Below are positions 23,491-31,263 of a stretch of DNA of 33,065 nt, piece after piece. Source of the DNA: Alkalibacterium putridalgicola (lineage in GTDB: Bacteria > Bacillota > Bacilli > Lactobacillales > Carnobacteriaceae_A). The stretch is from contig NZ_FOBL01000028.1 of assembly GCF_900109825.1 (NCBI RefSeq), positions 1-33,065 on the forward strand, given 5' to 3'. The notes beneath the pieces were generated by a model. The model had not been told where the DNA came from. It made no database searches and saw nothing but the letters and a program-made list of their open reading frames with translations. The position numbers and the translations under genes were made by a program. Numbering within the stretch: position 1 is the stretch's first letter; every line of letters begins with the position of its first letter.

Positions 23491-24585
23491 ATGGATAGAA
23501 AATACATGAAACGTGCGCTGGAACTGGCTGAGAAAGGGCGGGGGTTCACTTCTCCCAATCCAATGGTCGGTGCTGTGATCGTTAAAAATGGTCAGATCAT
23601 CGGTGAAGGCTATCATGAAAGATTTGGTGAAGCCCATGCAGAGGTCAACGCAATCGATTCAGCCACAGAACCGGTGGAGGGGGGGACGATATATGTCACC
23701 CTTGAACCGTGTTCTCATTACGGAAAGACACCTCCCTGTTCCGATCTGATCATCGACAGGAAACTGAAAAAAGTCGTGGTCGCAGCCATGGATCCTAACC
23801 CGCTTGTTTCCGGCAGGGGGCTCGACCGCCTGAGAAAAGCAGGGATCGAGGTCGTTGAAGGTGTGCTGGAAGCAGAGAGCAATAAGCTGAACGAGGTGTT
23901 CAATAAATTCATCACGACCCAGACCCCTTTTGTCCTGATGAAGTATGCGATGTCCCTGGATGGCAAGATCGCAACACAAACAGGGGATTCGAAGTGGATC
24001 TCTTCAGAAAAATCCAGAGAACATGCGCATCACCTGAGAGGCTATTTATCAGGCATCATGGTAGGCATCGGTACGGTATTGAAAGACGATCCTCAGCTCA
24101 CCTGCCGGGTGCCGGGCTACCCGAACCCGGTGCGCATCCTACTGGATAGTCAGTTACGTGTCCCGCTTGATTCCAAAATCTTGAAAGATCAAGATGAAGC
24201 CCAGACGCTGATCCTTACAACAGAACATGCACCGCTGAGCATGCGGCGGGAGATAGAAAAACTGGGTGTGGAAGTTCTGACCGTTCCTGAACGGGATGAA
24301 AAAGTGGATTTGAAAGCAGCACGTTCTGAACTTGGAAAAAAAGGAATAGATAGTATCCTGCTTGAAGGTGGCGGCACCTTGAATGCAGCGGCTTTAGAAG
24401 CGGGGATCGTGGATAAAGTCACTATCTATATCGCACCGAAAATCATCGGGGGTGCAGAAGCCATATCACCAGTCATGGGACGTGGAGTGGAAACGATCAA
24501 AGACGCCTATGGTCTTTCAGACTTGCAGGTGACAAAATTAAACGAAGATATATTTGTAGAAGGCTATTTACGGGAGGAAAACTGA
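23491..24585 (+). CDS. ribD: Riboflavin biosynthesis deaminase/reductase
   Basis: 364 residues, the bifunctional second and third steps of riboflavin synthesis. The N-terminal deaminase has zinc ligands H49 (HAEVNA), C74 and C83 (EPCSHYGKTPPC). The C-terminal NADPH-dependent reductase starts around 145 with MKYAMSLDGKIA and has ILLEGGGTLN. Length is normal. The ATG at 23491 has AAAGGAT at 23478-23484; the in-frame ATG at 23470 lies before that site, at the foot of terminator 2. The stop codon directly precedes the ribE start. Confidence 0.96.
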   Translation: MDRKYMKRALELAEKGRGFTSPNPMVGAVIVKNGQIIGEGYHERFGEAHAEVNAIDSATEPVEGGTIYVTLEPCSHYGKTPPCSDLIIDRKLKKVVVAAMDPNPLVSGRGLDRLRKAGIEVVEGVLEAESNKLNEVFNKFITTQTPFVLMKYAMSLDGKIATQTGDSKWISSEKSREHAHHLRGYLSGIMVGIGTVLKDDPQLTCRVPGYPNPVRILLDSQLRVPLDSKILKDQDEAQTLILTTEHAPLSMRREIEKLGVEVLTVPERDEKVDLKAARSELGKKGIDSILLEGGGTLNAAALEAGIVDKVTIYIAPKIIGGAEAISPVMGRGVETIKDAYGLSDLQVTKLNEDIFVEGYLREEN

Positions 24586-25236
24586 ATGTTTACAGGTATC
24601 GTAGAAGAGATCGGAGAATTGAAAAGAGTTAAGAAAGGTGCTAAATCAAGCGAACTGACGATCAAAGCTGATAAAGTCCTTGAGGATACTAAAATCGGTG
24701 ACAGCATCATGACCAGCGGAATCTGTCTGACGGTCACCAGCATGACGGACACTGAGTTTACTGTCGATGTGATGTCGGAAACGCTGGACCGGACCTCTTT
24801 GGGTGATATGTCCAGCGGCAGTAAAATCAATCTGGAACGGGCACTTAATTTGCAGACCCGTTTGGGCGGACATATGGTCAGCGGTCATATCGACGGAACG
24901 GGCATCATTACTGATTTCAAAAAGGATGACAATGCGGTATGGATCACGGTCAAGGCAGGCCCGGAGCTTTTGCGCTACATTATTGAAAAAGGATCGATAG
25001 CCATTGACGGCATCAGCCTGACTGTCGCAGCTGTCTCTGATAACGACTTCAAAGTTTCCATCATTCCGCACACGGCTGAAGAAACGACACTCCTTAAGCA
25101 TGCTGTTGGCGATAAGGTGAATCTGGAAGTCGATCTGATCGGAAAGTATGTGGAAAAACTTCTGGGGCTGTCTTCCCAAAAAGAGGTCCAGAAATCAGCA
25201 CTGACTGAAGCATTTTTAAAAAATAACGGGTTTTAA
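24586..25236 (+). CDS. ribE: Riboflavin synthase, alpha subunit
   Basis: 216 residues, catalyses dismutation of two lumazines to riboflavin. The N-terminus MFTGIVEEIG is diagnostic. Two lumazine-binding barrel repeats are visible, the first from residue 1 and the second from about 96 (MVSGHIDGTG), each with GISLTV or GICLTV-type segments. The trimerisation helix is at the end. GGGAGGAAA precedes the ATG. Confidence 0.96.
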   Translation: MFTGIVEEIGELKRVKKGAKSSELTIKADKVLEDTKIGDSIMTSGICLTVTSMTDTEFTVDVMSETLDRTSLGDMSSGSKINLERALNLQTRLGGHMVSGHIDGTGIITDFKKDDNAVWITVKAGPELLRYIIEKGSIAIDGISLTVAAVSDNDFKVSIIPHTAEETTLLKHAVGDKVNLEVDLIGKYVEKLLGLSSQKEVQKSALTEAFLKNNGF

Positions 25237-25256
25237 TAAAAGATAGGAGCAAAGAG

Positions 25257-26450
25257 ATGTTTGATAAAATCGAAGACCTGCTGGAAGATTTGAAGCAGGG
25301 GAAAAACGTCATCATCGTTGACGATGAAGACAGAGAAAACGAAGGAGACTTTGTGTGTGCCGCTGAATTTGCGACACCTGAAAACGTGAATTTTATGGCG
25401 AAATACGCCCGCGGACTGATCTGTATGCCGATGACTAAAGAGTATACAAAAAAACTGGGTCTGCCGCAGATGAGTTCATTGAACACGGATGAACATACCA
25501 CAGCCTTCACGATTTCGATCGATCATGCAGACACAACAACGGGTATCTCAGCGGGTGAACGTTCGCTTACTGCCATGAAAACGGTCGAAGAAGGTGCCAC
25601 ACCGAACGATTTCAAGCGCCCGGGGCATATGTTTCCGCTGGAAGCAGTGGAAGGCGGCGTGCTGGCAAGAAACGGTCACACAGAAGCCACCGTCGACTTG
25701 ATGCGTTTGTCTGGACTTAAACCCGTTGGCTTGTGCTGCGAGATCATGAATGACGATGGATCGATGGCCAGACGGGATGATCTGCTTAAGATTGCAGAAG
25801 AACACGACCTGAAAATCGGGACGATCACAGATCTGATCGAATACAGAAAAGCCAACGAAGAGCTTATCGTACGAGAATCAAAGGCCAAGCTTCCAACGAA
25901 ATATGGTGACTTTGACATTTATGCTTATGAACATAAATTCACAGGGGAGCATCATGTTGCTTTGGTCAAAGGGGATGTTTCCGATGGCGAACCAGTCTTG
26001 ACCCGTATACATTCCGAATGCCTGACGGGCGATGTCTTTGGTTCGAAAAAATGTGACTGCGGGGAACAGCTGGAAACAGCTCTAGAAAAAATCGCTGAAG
26101 AAGGTCGCGGTGTCCTCGTCTATATGCGTCAGGAAGGGCGCGGTATCGGTCTGGTCAATAAAATCAAGGCGTATGCCCTTCAGGATCAGGGACACGATAC
26201 GATCGAAGCCAACCTGCTGCTTGGACTGCCTGTGGATGCAAGAGAATATTATGAATGCAAGCAGATTTTTGACGACCTGGGTGTCAGTCGCTTGAACCTG
26301 ATGACGAACAACCCGATCAAAATTTCCACGCTTGATAAGTACGGACTGAAAATCGAGAACCGGATCCCGATCCAGACGACAATAACCGATGAAGACAGAG
26401 ATTATCTTGCAACAAAGAAAAATAAAATGGGTCACTATTTAGATTTATAA
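25257..26450 (+). CDS. ribBA: Bifunctional DHBP synthase / GTP cyclohydrolase II
   Basis: 397 residues, a fusion supplying both riboflavin precursors. The N-terminal DHBP synthase shows DDEDRENEGDF and HTEATVDL. Its TTTGISAGERSLT block has Glu where many relatives have Asp. The C-terminal GTP cyclohydrolase II has the zinc motif C-X10-C-X-C in ECLTGDVFGSKKCDCG near residue 255 and the catalytic RQEGRGIGL loop. AGGAGC is upstream of the ATG. Confidence 0.96.
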   Translation: MFDKIEDLLEDLKQGKNVIIVDDEDRENEGDFVCAAEFATPENVNFMAKYARGLICMPMTKEYTKKLGLPQMSSLNTDEHTTAFTISIDHADTTTGISAGERSLTAMKTVEEGATPNDFKRPGHMFPLEAVEGGVLARNGHTEATVDLMRLSGLKPVGLCCEIMNDDGSMARRDDLLKIAEEHDLKIGTITDLIEYRKANEELIVRESKAKLPTKYGDFDIYAYEHKFTGEHHVALVKGDVSDGEPVLTRIHSECLTGDVFGSKKCDCGEQLETALEKIAEEGRGVLVYMRQEGRGIGLVNKIKAYALQDQGHDTIEANLLLGLPVDAREYYECKQIFDDLGVSRLNLMTNNPIKISTLDKYGLKIENRIPIQTTITDEDRDYLATKKNKMGHYLDL

Positions 26451-26480
26451 AAATTATATTCTGGAAGGAATGGATGAAAA

Positions 26481-26945
26481 ATGAATACGATCCAAGGACA
26501 ATTAGTAGGGACAGATTTGAAAATAGGGATCGTTGTTGGACGATTCAACGACTTTATCGGTTCCAGACTGCTTGATGGCGCAACGGGTACATTGGTAAGA
26601 CACGGCGTTGAGGAGTCTGACATAGATGTGGCATGGGTCCCTGGGGCTTACGAGATCCCGCTGGTGGCTAAAAAAATGGCAGCATCCCGAAAATACGATG
26701 CAATCATCACTTTAGGAGCCGTCATCAGAGGCGCAACGACACATTATGATTATGTCTGTTCGGAAGTGGCTAAAGGGGTTTCTGCTGCTTCAGATGCAAC
26801 GGGTGTTCCTGTGATGTTTGGCGTCCTGACGACTGAGAATATCGAACAGGCCATTGAACGTGCCGGCACGAAAGCAGGAAACAAAGGAGTAGATATGGCT
26901 GTTGGCGCTATAGAAATGGCTAACTTGCTGAAGAAGCTGTCGTAA
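26481..26945 (+). CDS. ribH: 6,7-dimethyl-8-ribityllumazine synthase
   Basis: 154 residues, the penultimate enzyme, usually a 60-mer shell. Hallmarks are [23 protein letters not shown] and [15 protein letters not shown] with the catalytic His. GGAAGGA is 11 bases upstream. A four-codon frame starting at ATG 26470 ends in a TGA overlapping the ribH ATG and may tune translation. The stop codon shares one base with the next start. Confidence 0.96.
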   Translation: MNTIQGQLVGTDLKIGIVVGRFNDFIGSRLLDGATGTLVRHGVEESDIDVAWVPGAYEIPLVAKKMAASRKYDAIITLGAVIRGATTHYDYVCSEVAKGVSAASDATGVPVMFGVLTTENIEQAIERAGTKAGNKGVDMAVGAIEMANLLKKLS

Positions 26946-27604
26946 TGAAGGACTTCAGCAACGTCAAGACCATCATTTTCGATTATGACGGTACGCTGCA
27001 CGACAGCGGCCGGATATACATTCCGGCCTTCAAACGCGCCTATGCGTATCTTGTTGAAAATGAGCAAGCTCCTGAAAAAGTTTTCCAGGATAAGGAGATC
27101 ACGCGCTGGCTGGGTTACAGTAAAACAGAAATGTGGGAGCTGTTTATGCCGGATTTAGTGGATGCCCATAAAACGGAGGCTTCGCGTCTGATCGGAGAGA
27201 CGATGGTCGATAAGATAAGCAGGAAAGAAGCCCATTTATATCCAGCTGCGTTAGAAACACTGGCGTATCTGAAAGAAAAATATACATTGGTTTTCCTGAG
27301 TAACTGTTCCATCGATTATATGGAGTCTCATGCGGATATGTTCAACTTGAGAAACTACTTTACCGATATGTACTGTACTGAAATGTATGGATTTAGTAAG
27401 TCGAAGAAGGAAATCGTGGCGGACTTCAAGCACAACTATCCGTCTGAGTATGTGATTGTTGGAGACAGACATCAGGATCTTGAAGTAGGCGAAATGGATG
27501 AGACCTATGCGATCGGTTGTACTTACGGCTTCGGTCAGAAAGAAGAGCTGGAAAAGGCAGATATGAGCATAAACGATATCAGCGAACTGAAAAATATTTT
27601 ATAA
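26945..27604 (+). CDS. HAD-family phosphatase in the riboflavin operon
   Basis: 219 residues. Motif I is F-D13-Y-D15-G-T, motif II LSNCS, motif III the Lys in GFSKSKKEIVA, and motif IV VGDRHQDLEVG. A helical C1 cap occupies residues ~20-90. The family hydrolyses small phosphate esters. The TAATG overlap with ribH and shared terminator place it in the FMN-regulated operon. A fitting role is dephosphorylation of the pyrimidine phosphate made by RibD, a step done by scattered HAD enzymes in Bacillus; that is inference. Alternatives are FMN or another sugar phosphate hydrolysis. Confidence 0.85.
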   Translation: MKDFSNVKTIIFDYDGTLHDSGRIYIPAFKRAYAYLVENEQAPEKVFQDKEITRWLGYSKTEMWELFMPDLVDAHKTEASRLIGETMVDKISRKEAHLYPAALETLAYLKEKYTLVFLSNCSIDYMESHADMFNLRNYFTDMYCTEMYGFSKSKKEIVADFKHNYPSEYVIVGDRHQDLEVGEMDETYAIGCTYGFGQKEELEKADMSINDISELKNIL

Positions 27605-27605
27605 T

Positions 27606-27650
27606 AAAAAGGTAGTGACAGACTCTGTTTCAGTCTGTCACTACCTTTTT
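27606..27650 (+). terminator. Strong terminator of the riboflavin operon
   Basis: A 19-bp perfect stem, with AAAAAGGTAGTGACAGACT as its left arm, symmetric enough (A run before, T run after) to work in both directions. It could also stop the minus-strand gene starting at 28626. From here to 27843 nothing else is recognisable. Confidence 0.95.
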
Positions 27651-27843
27651 CACTCTACGCCTTAACACATTCTGCGTCTCATGAGATATTAAAGAAGGTT
27701 AATTAAAACCGTTATGATTATCACTTTCAGACCGACAGCCTGTTATCGACCGGATTTTCTTTTGTTCAATTAAAAATATGAAGCGTAACAGTATTGAAGT
27801 TGAACACATAGTCGAGCATTGAACAGGCAGTGTTTTCAGGCCA

Positions 27844-28626
27844 TTACAGTAGAATAAATAGGGAAGCTCCACCAGCGACCCCTGTCAGAAAGCCTTCTAA
27901 ACTTCCACTTTTTTCAGAAGGGAGTTCACTTTTAATTACATTTAAGACCATCGAACCGGTAATGAATGCTTCCAAAACACCAACAATATACTCCGGAAAG
28001 CTGATCCATGTCCCGAATAGATAACCCAACACTATACTGATGGATAAAACAAAACGCCCATATTTATCATATATATATTTATGGTGAAGTCTTAAATGCC
28101 AGTCATTTGCAATAAAATGTAAACCAAATGCTATAAAAAAGACAAACATCGATGAAACCCATCTCGACTGATAAGTGACCAGAATACCGATGATGAAATT
28201 ATATAAAAAGAAAAAACCGAGGTGAGCCCAGAATAATCCTGATTCGACAGATTCCTTTCGTTCACTATCGATATGCGACACTAGACGATAAATGGAGAAA
28301 AAGATGATGAGCCCGCCTAATGCAGTTAAATATAAAGCATGATGCAGCAAACTACCTTGTAGCCATTGAACCTCCTTGGAAAATAATTGCTGAGATTCAG
28401 CAATTTGTGGCCATAGATGAATAAAAACGTAAGCCACACCTATTCCTGCTGAAAGAGAAAGAAAACGCTGCCGATGATTTTTTGGTAAAGATAGATACTT
28501 TGAGAAAAAATGAATCAAAGAAAAACTTAACATTAACATAAAAGAGGAAGTCATATATCTCGTGTCACGATTCCGGACACTGCTCTCCTTTCTGTAGAGT
28601 ATAGATTTATCAATAGTGTACGTCAT
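27844..28626 (-). CDS. Polytopic membrane protein, distantly ZIP-like
   Basis: 260 residues with about eight hydrophobic helices. The region after SLSAGIGVAYVFIHLWP, the His-rich HLRLHHKYIYDKYG loop and the end segment EAFITGSMVLNVIKSELP recall the layout of ZIP metal transporters, but the canonical helix 4-5 metal motifs are not clear. I regard the family as uncertain. There is no good ribosome binding site for the ATG at 28626, and Met25 is an alternative start. It is transcribed toward the riboflavin operon, alone. Confidence 0.65.
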   Translation of the reverse strand: MTYTIDKSILYRKESSVRNRDTRYMTSSFMLMLSFSLIHFFSKYLSLPKNHRQRFLSLSAGIGVAYVFIHLWPQIAESQQLFSKEVQWLQGSLLHHALYLTALGGLIIFFSIYRLVSHIDSERKESVESGLFWAHLGFFFLYNFIIGILVTYQSRWVSSMFVFFIAFGLHFIANDWHLRLHHKYIYDKYGRFVLSISIVLGYLFGTWISFPEYIVGVLEAFITGSMVLNVIKSELPSEKSGSLEGFLTGVAGGASLFILL

Positions 28627-28953
28627 TAAAGGATAAAAGAAAAATGATAGCTTTTAAGATTGACCCAGGAGGTGTCTGTTTTTATCAGACAGGCGTTGAA
28701 TTCTTGGGAATGTCAGCATGGCTTTTGATTGCGTTTAATTATCAATGGAGCTAGAAGATGGGACACTTTTAAATTGATTGAATAACAATAAATATCTTCA
28801 GATGGATCGCTGGAATAAATAGACTTGGTCAGAAGAAATTTTGTCTAGCAGGTTGGGTAATGTATGCGTTTTGTTCAGAGGAGGGATTCTATTAGAATAC
28901 ATAAAGGATTTAAGTTAAACTGTAGATAACAAGTGAATGAAGGAGGCATAAAA
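28627..28953. other. Intergenic stretch without a gene
   Basis: 327 bases, AT-rich, with stops in all frames that I examined. TGTCTG/CAGACA with a T-rich loop around 28677-28696 is a weak hairpin. The end carries AGGAGG (28941-28946) for the PspC gene. No clear promoter or RNA gene is seen. Confidence 0.5.
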
Positions 28954-29127
28954 ATGAATGGAAAAAAATTAACAAAATCGTCTACTGACCGTGTGATCGC
29001 AGGTGTCTGTGGAGGGATCGCAGAATTCTTTGGTATTTCATCTCTGGCGGTAAGGATCTTATTCATCATTCTTCCGTCCAATCTGCTGCTTTATATCATT
29101 CTTGCTGTGATCATGCCGGAAGAGTAG
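28954..29127 (+). CDS. Stand-alone PspC-domain membrane protein
   Basis: 57 residues. After a basic N-terminus comes the PspC signature RVIAGVCGGIAEFFGI, followed by one or two hydrophobic helices (VRILFIILP and LLLYIILAVIMP). In Gram-positives such mini-PspC proteins act at the membrane in envelope stress, often with LiaR-type systems, but no partner gene is present here. The ATG at 28954 has AGGAGG seven bases upstream and is preferred over ATG 28933. A terminator follows. Confidence 0.88.
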   Translation: MNGKKLTKSSTDRVIAGVCGGIAEFFGISSLAVRILFIILPSNLLLYIILAVIMPEE

Positions 29128-29145
29128 CGTTAAGGATAACAGTGT

Positions 29146-29192
29146 AAAAAAGCTCTTTAAAGACCGTATGCTCGGTCCTTAAAGAGCTTTTT
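29146..29192. terminator. Bidirectional terminator
   Basis: AAAAAGCTCTTTAA and TTAAAGAGCTTTTT with an inner GACC/GGTC pair. It serves the PspC gene on the plus strand and the aldo/keto reductase on the minus strand. Confidence 0.9.
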
Positions 29193-29210
29193 GCTGTCGT
29201 CTTGCTTTGT

Positions 29211-30035
29211 TTATCCGCCGTAAATGTCTCCATCAGGTTTAGATAAATTGCTGATCGTGTGCATTTCATTGTCTGAGAGTTCAAAATCAAAGAGATGCAG
29301 GTTCTCTTTTTGATGACTGGAGGAACTGGAACATGGGATTGGCATGAAACCGGACTGGACCTGCCAGCGCAGGATCGTTTGTCCGATCGATTTGTTGTAG
29401 TTCTCAGCGATGGATTTGATCGTCTGGTTATCCAGCAGATCATCGGCCATTCGGTTGCCCAGAGGACTCCAGGACTGTGTCTGAATAGCGTGTGCATTGT
29501 TTCCATCGATAAGTTTGTCCTGAATATAGTAAGGGTGCGTCTGAATCTGATTGATGACCGGGACGATACCCGTTTCTGCTTTTAATCGGTCAAGATGTTC
29601 AGGATGGAAGTTTGAGACACCGATGGAACGAATCAGTCCGAATTTTTGTGCATCGATCAGGGCCTGCCAGGCTTCGACGTACTTATCCTGTTCAGGATCC
29701 GGCCAGTGAATGAGGTAGAGATCGTAATAGTCAAGGCCTGCACGGTAAAGTGATTCCTGAATGGCAGGAATCGCTAGATCATACTGATGATATTTTTCCG
29801 GCAGTTTTGAAGAAATCAGGATCTCCGAACGGTTCAGTCCACTTTCTTTCACAGCTTTACCTACCGTTGCTTCATTTTCATAACTGTAAGCTGTATCGAT
29901 AAAACGGTAACCATTTTGCAGAGCCTGTTTGATAGATGAAACACCTTTAGCACCTTTTAGTTTATCGGTCCCGAAACCGACGACCGGTACAGTCAAGCCG
30001 TCACTTAATGTATAGGTTGGTATGGTATTCGTCAT
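29211..30035 (-). CDS. Aldo/keto reductase
   Basis: 274 residues, an NADPH-dependent (alpha/beta)8 barrel reductase of aldehydes or ketones, close to the 2,5-diketogluconate/glyoxal reductase group. The tetrad is D47, Y52 (DTAYSYENE), K77 (SSKLP) and H110 (LIHWP). The PIPCSSSS segment near the end takes the place of the usual cofactor-binding PIPKSS, with Cys for Lys, so NADPH affinity may differ. AAGAAGG precedes the ATG. The promoter has a MerR-type layout, suggesting induction by a reactive compound. Confidence 0.92.
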   Translation of the reverse strand: MTNTIPTYTLSDGLTVPVVGFGTDKLKGAKGVSSIKQALQNGYRFIDTAYSYENEATVGKAVKESGLNRSEILISSKLPEKYHQYDLAIPAIQESLYRAGLDYYDLYLIHWPDPEQDKYVEAWQALIDAQKFGLIRSIGVSNFHPEHLDRLKAETGIVPVINQIQTHPYYIQDKLIDGNNAHAIQTQSWSPLGNRMADDLLDNQTIKSIAENYNKSIGQTILRWQVQSGFMPIPCSSSSSHQKENLHLFDFELSDNEMHTISNLSKPDGDIYGG

Positions 30036-30054
30036 GATTTACCTTCTTTCCCTT

Positions 30055-30086
30055 ATAATACATTCAGTTTACCTTAAAATGTAAAC
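30055..30086 (-). promoter_or_regulatory. MerR-style promoter/operator of the aldo/keto reductase
   Basis: On the minus strand the -35 is TTTACA (30085-30080) and the -10 TATTAT (30060-30055), with a long 19-bp spacer. The inverted repeat GTTTAC-N8-GTAAAC (30067-30086) overlaps the -35 and runs into the spacer. This is how MerR activators work; no merR gene is in the window. Confidence 0.6.
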
Positions 30087-30116
30087 GGGAACAATTCCAT
30101 TGAACTAGGGACACTT

Positions 30117-31028
30117 TTATAAAATAAAGACCAGCGCAAGGGTCATAAGAATCAGTGAAATGATGATACTGACTGAAGCAAGAAAACTAGATAATGAACG
30201 TTCCGTTCCGTACGTGATGATATTTATCGTTGCTACTGTTCCGATCGGTGCCAGAGCCAAAAGTACAAGGGACAGGCGTACGATATCGGGTAAAGGCAGG
30301 AAGAAGTAGAACACAAGCGCTAAGCCGATACCTAAAGTATAGCGCGTAAGCAGCAGCTTCACCACTTTTTGTAATGACTCTAAATCGATTTGTATATCTA
30401 GGTACAGACCCACCATAAACATCGCGAGAAAGGCATTACCACTGGAGAACAACTGGAAGACTGAAAGAACGTTTTCGGGTAAGACCACACCTGTGAGTGC
30501 CAGTGAGAACATGATTATGTAGGTGGTGAATGAAGGGGATCGGAATAACCCAATGAAGGTTCTGAATAAATTGTTGTTCGATCTTTGTTGATGGGTCAGT
30601 TTATCTACGATCAGAGGGGTACCGCCGAATATCATTAATGCGTTACCCATATCGAAACTTCCGATATAAGGAATCGCGGCGGGGAAAAAGCCCTGAACGA
30701 ATGGAATGGTAAAATTCCCGATGTTATATCCGGCCTGACTGAACATCATGAGCGATTGATCTGGTGCATCTTTTTTCCGCCATATAAAACCACCGATCAT
30801 GACCAGGCCGATATTGGAAAGCAAACCTAGAGATATCATGATAAATAAGATGGGTTCCACAGTTACCGCATTAAAGCCGACCACGATCGTTGCAGGCAGG
30901 GTCAAGTTTAAAATGATTTTCTGCAAGACGATTCCATCAGTGGCTTTTAATATTTTTATTTTTTTAAATAAATACGCAACCATAATGATAAGCAGAAACT
31001 GCAGGGATTGAAGAAGGACAATTAACAC
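30117..31028 (-). CDS. AEC-family carrier (auxin efflux carrier-like)
   Basis: About 303 residues with roughly ten membrane helices, in two five-helix repeats. LNLTLPATIV in the first half and SQAGYNIGNFTIPF mark the AEC fold, whose bacterial members move malate, malonate or other carboxylates. The substrate is unknown. The GTG at 31028 is preferred because GAGAGGTG lies about eight bases upstream; a GTG at 31037 lies too close to it. The gene is divergent from an OFA-type carrier, and both handle organic anions in known relatives. Confidence 0.85.
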   Translation of the reverse strand: MLIVLLQSLQFLLIIMVAYLFKKIKILKATDGIVLQKIILNLTLPATIVVGFNAVTVEPILFIMISLGLLSNIGLVMIGGFIWRKKDAPDQSLMMFSQAGYNIGNFTIPFVQGFFPAAIPYIGSFDMGNALMIFGGTPLIVDKLTHQQRSNNNLFRTFIGLFRSPSFTTYIIMFSLALTGVVLPENVLSVFQLFSSGNAFLAMFMVGLYLDIQIDLESLQKVVKLLLTRYTLGIGLALVFYFFLPLPDIVRLSLVLLALAPIGTVATINIITYGTERSLSSFLASVSIIISLILMTLALVFIL

Positions 31029-31065
31029 AATTTTCACACCTCTCTAAACATAATATAGTATAACA

Positions 31066-31082
31066 TGTTTCAATTTGAAACA
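31066..31082. promoter_or_regulatory. 17-bp palindrome between divergent carriers
   Basis: TGTTTCAATTTGAAACA has perfect 8-base arms around one central base. On the minus strand it sits just upstream of TATACT, the likely -10 of the AEC gene, a repressor position. It also lies upstream of the promoter of the MFS carrier. Confidence 0.55.
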
Positions 31083-31263
31083 GAGAAGTTTTTAAAGAAT
31101 GATCAGGTTATGGTATAGTGGTTTTTTATGATGCAATAAACAAAATAATAAATATAATATTTAAATGCATCAAACGGTGACATTAAAATACCATTTTAAA
31201 AGAGGATTTTCTATTTATTTTTCGGGACTGCTTCATTATACTTTTAAAAAAGGGGAGATGAAA

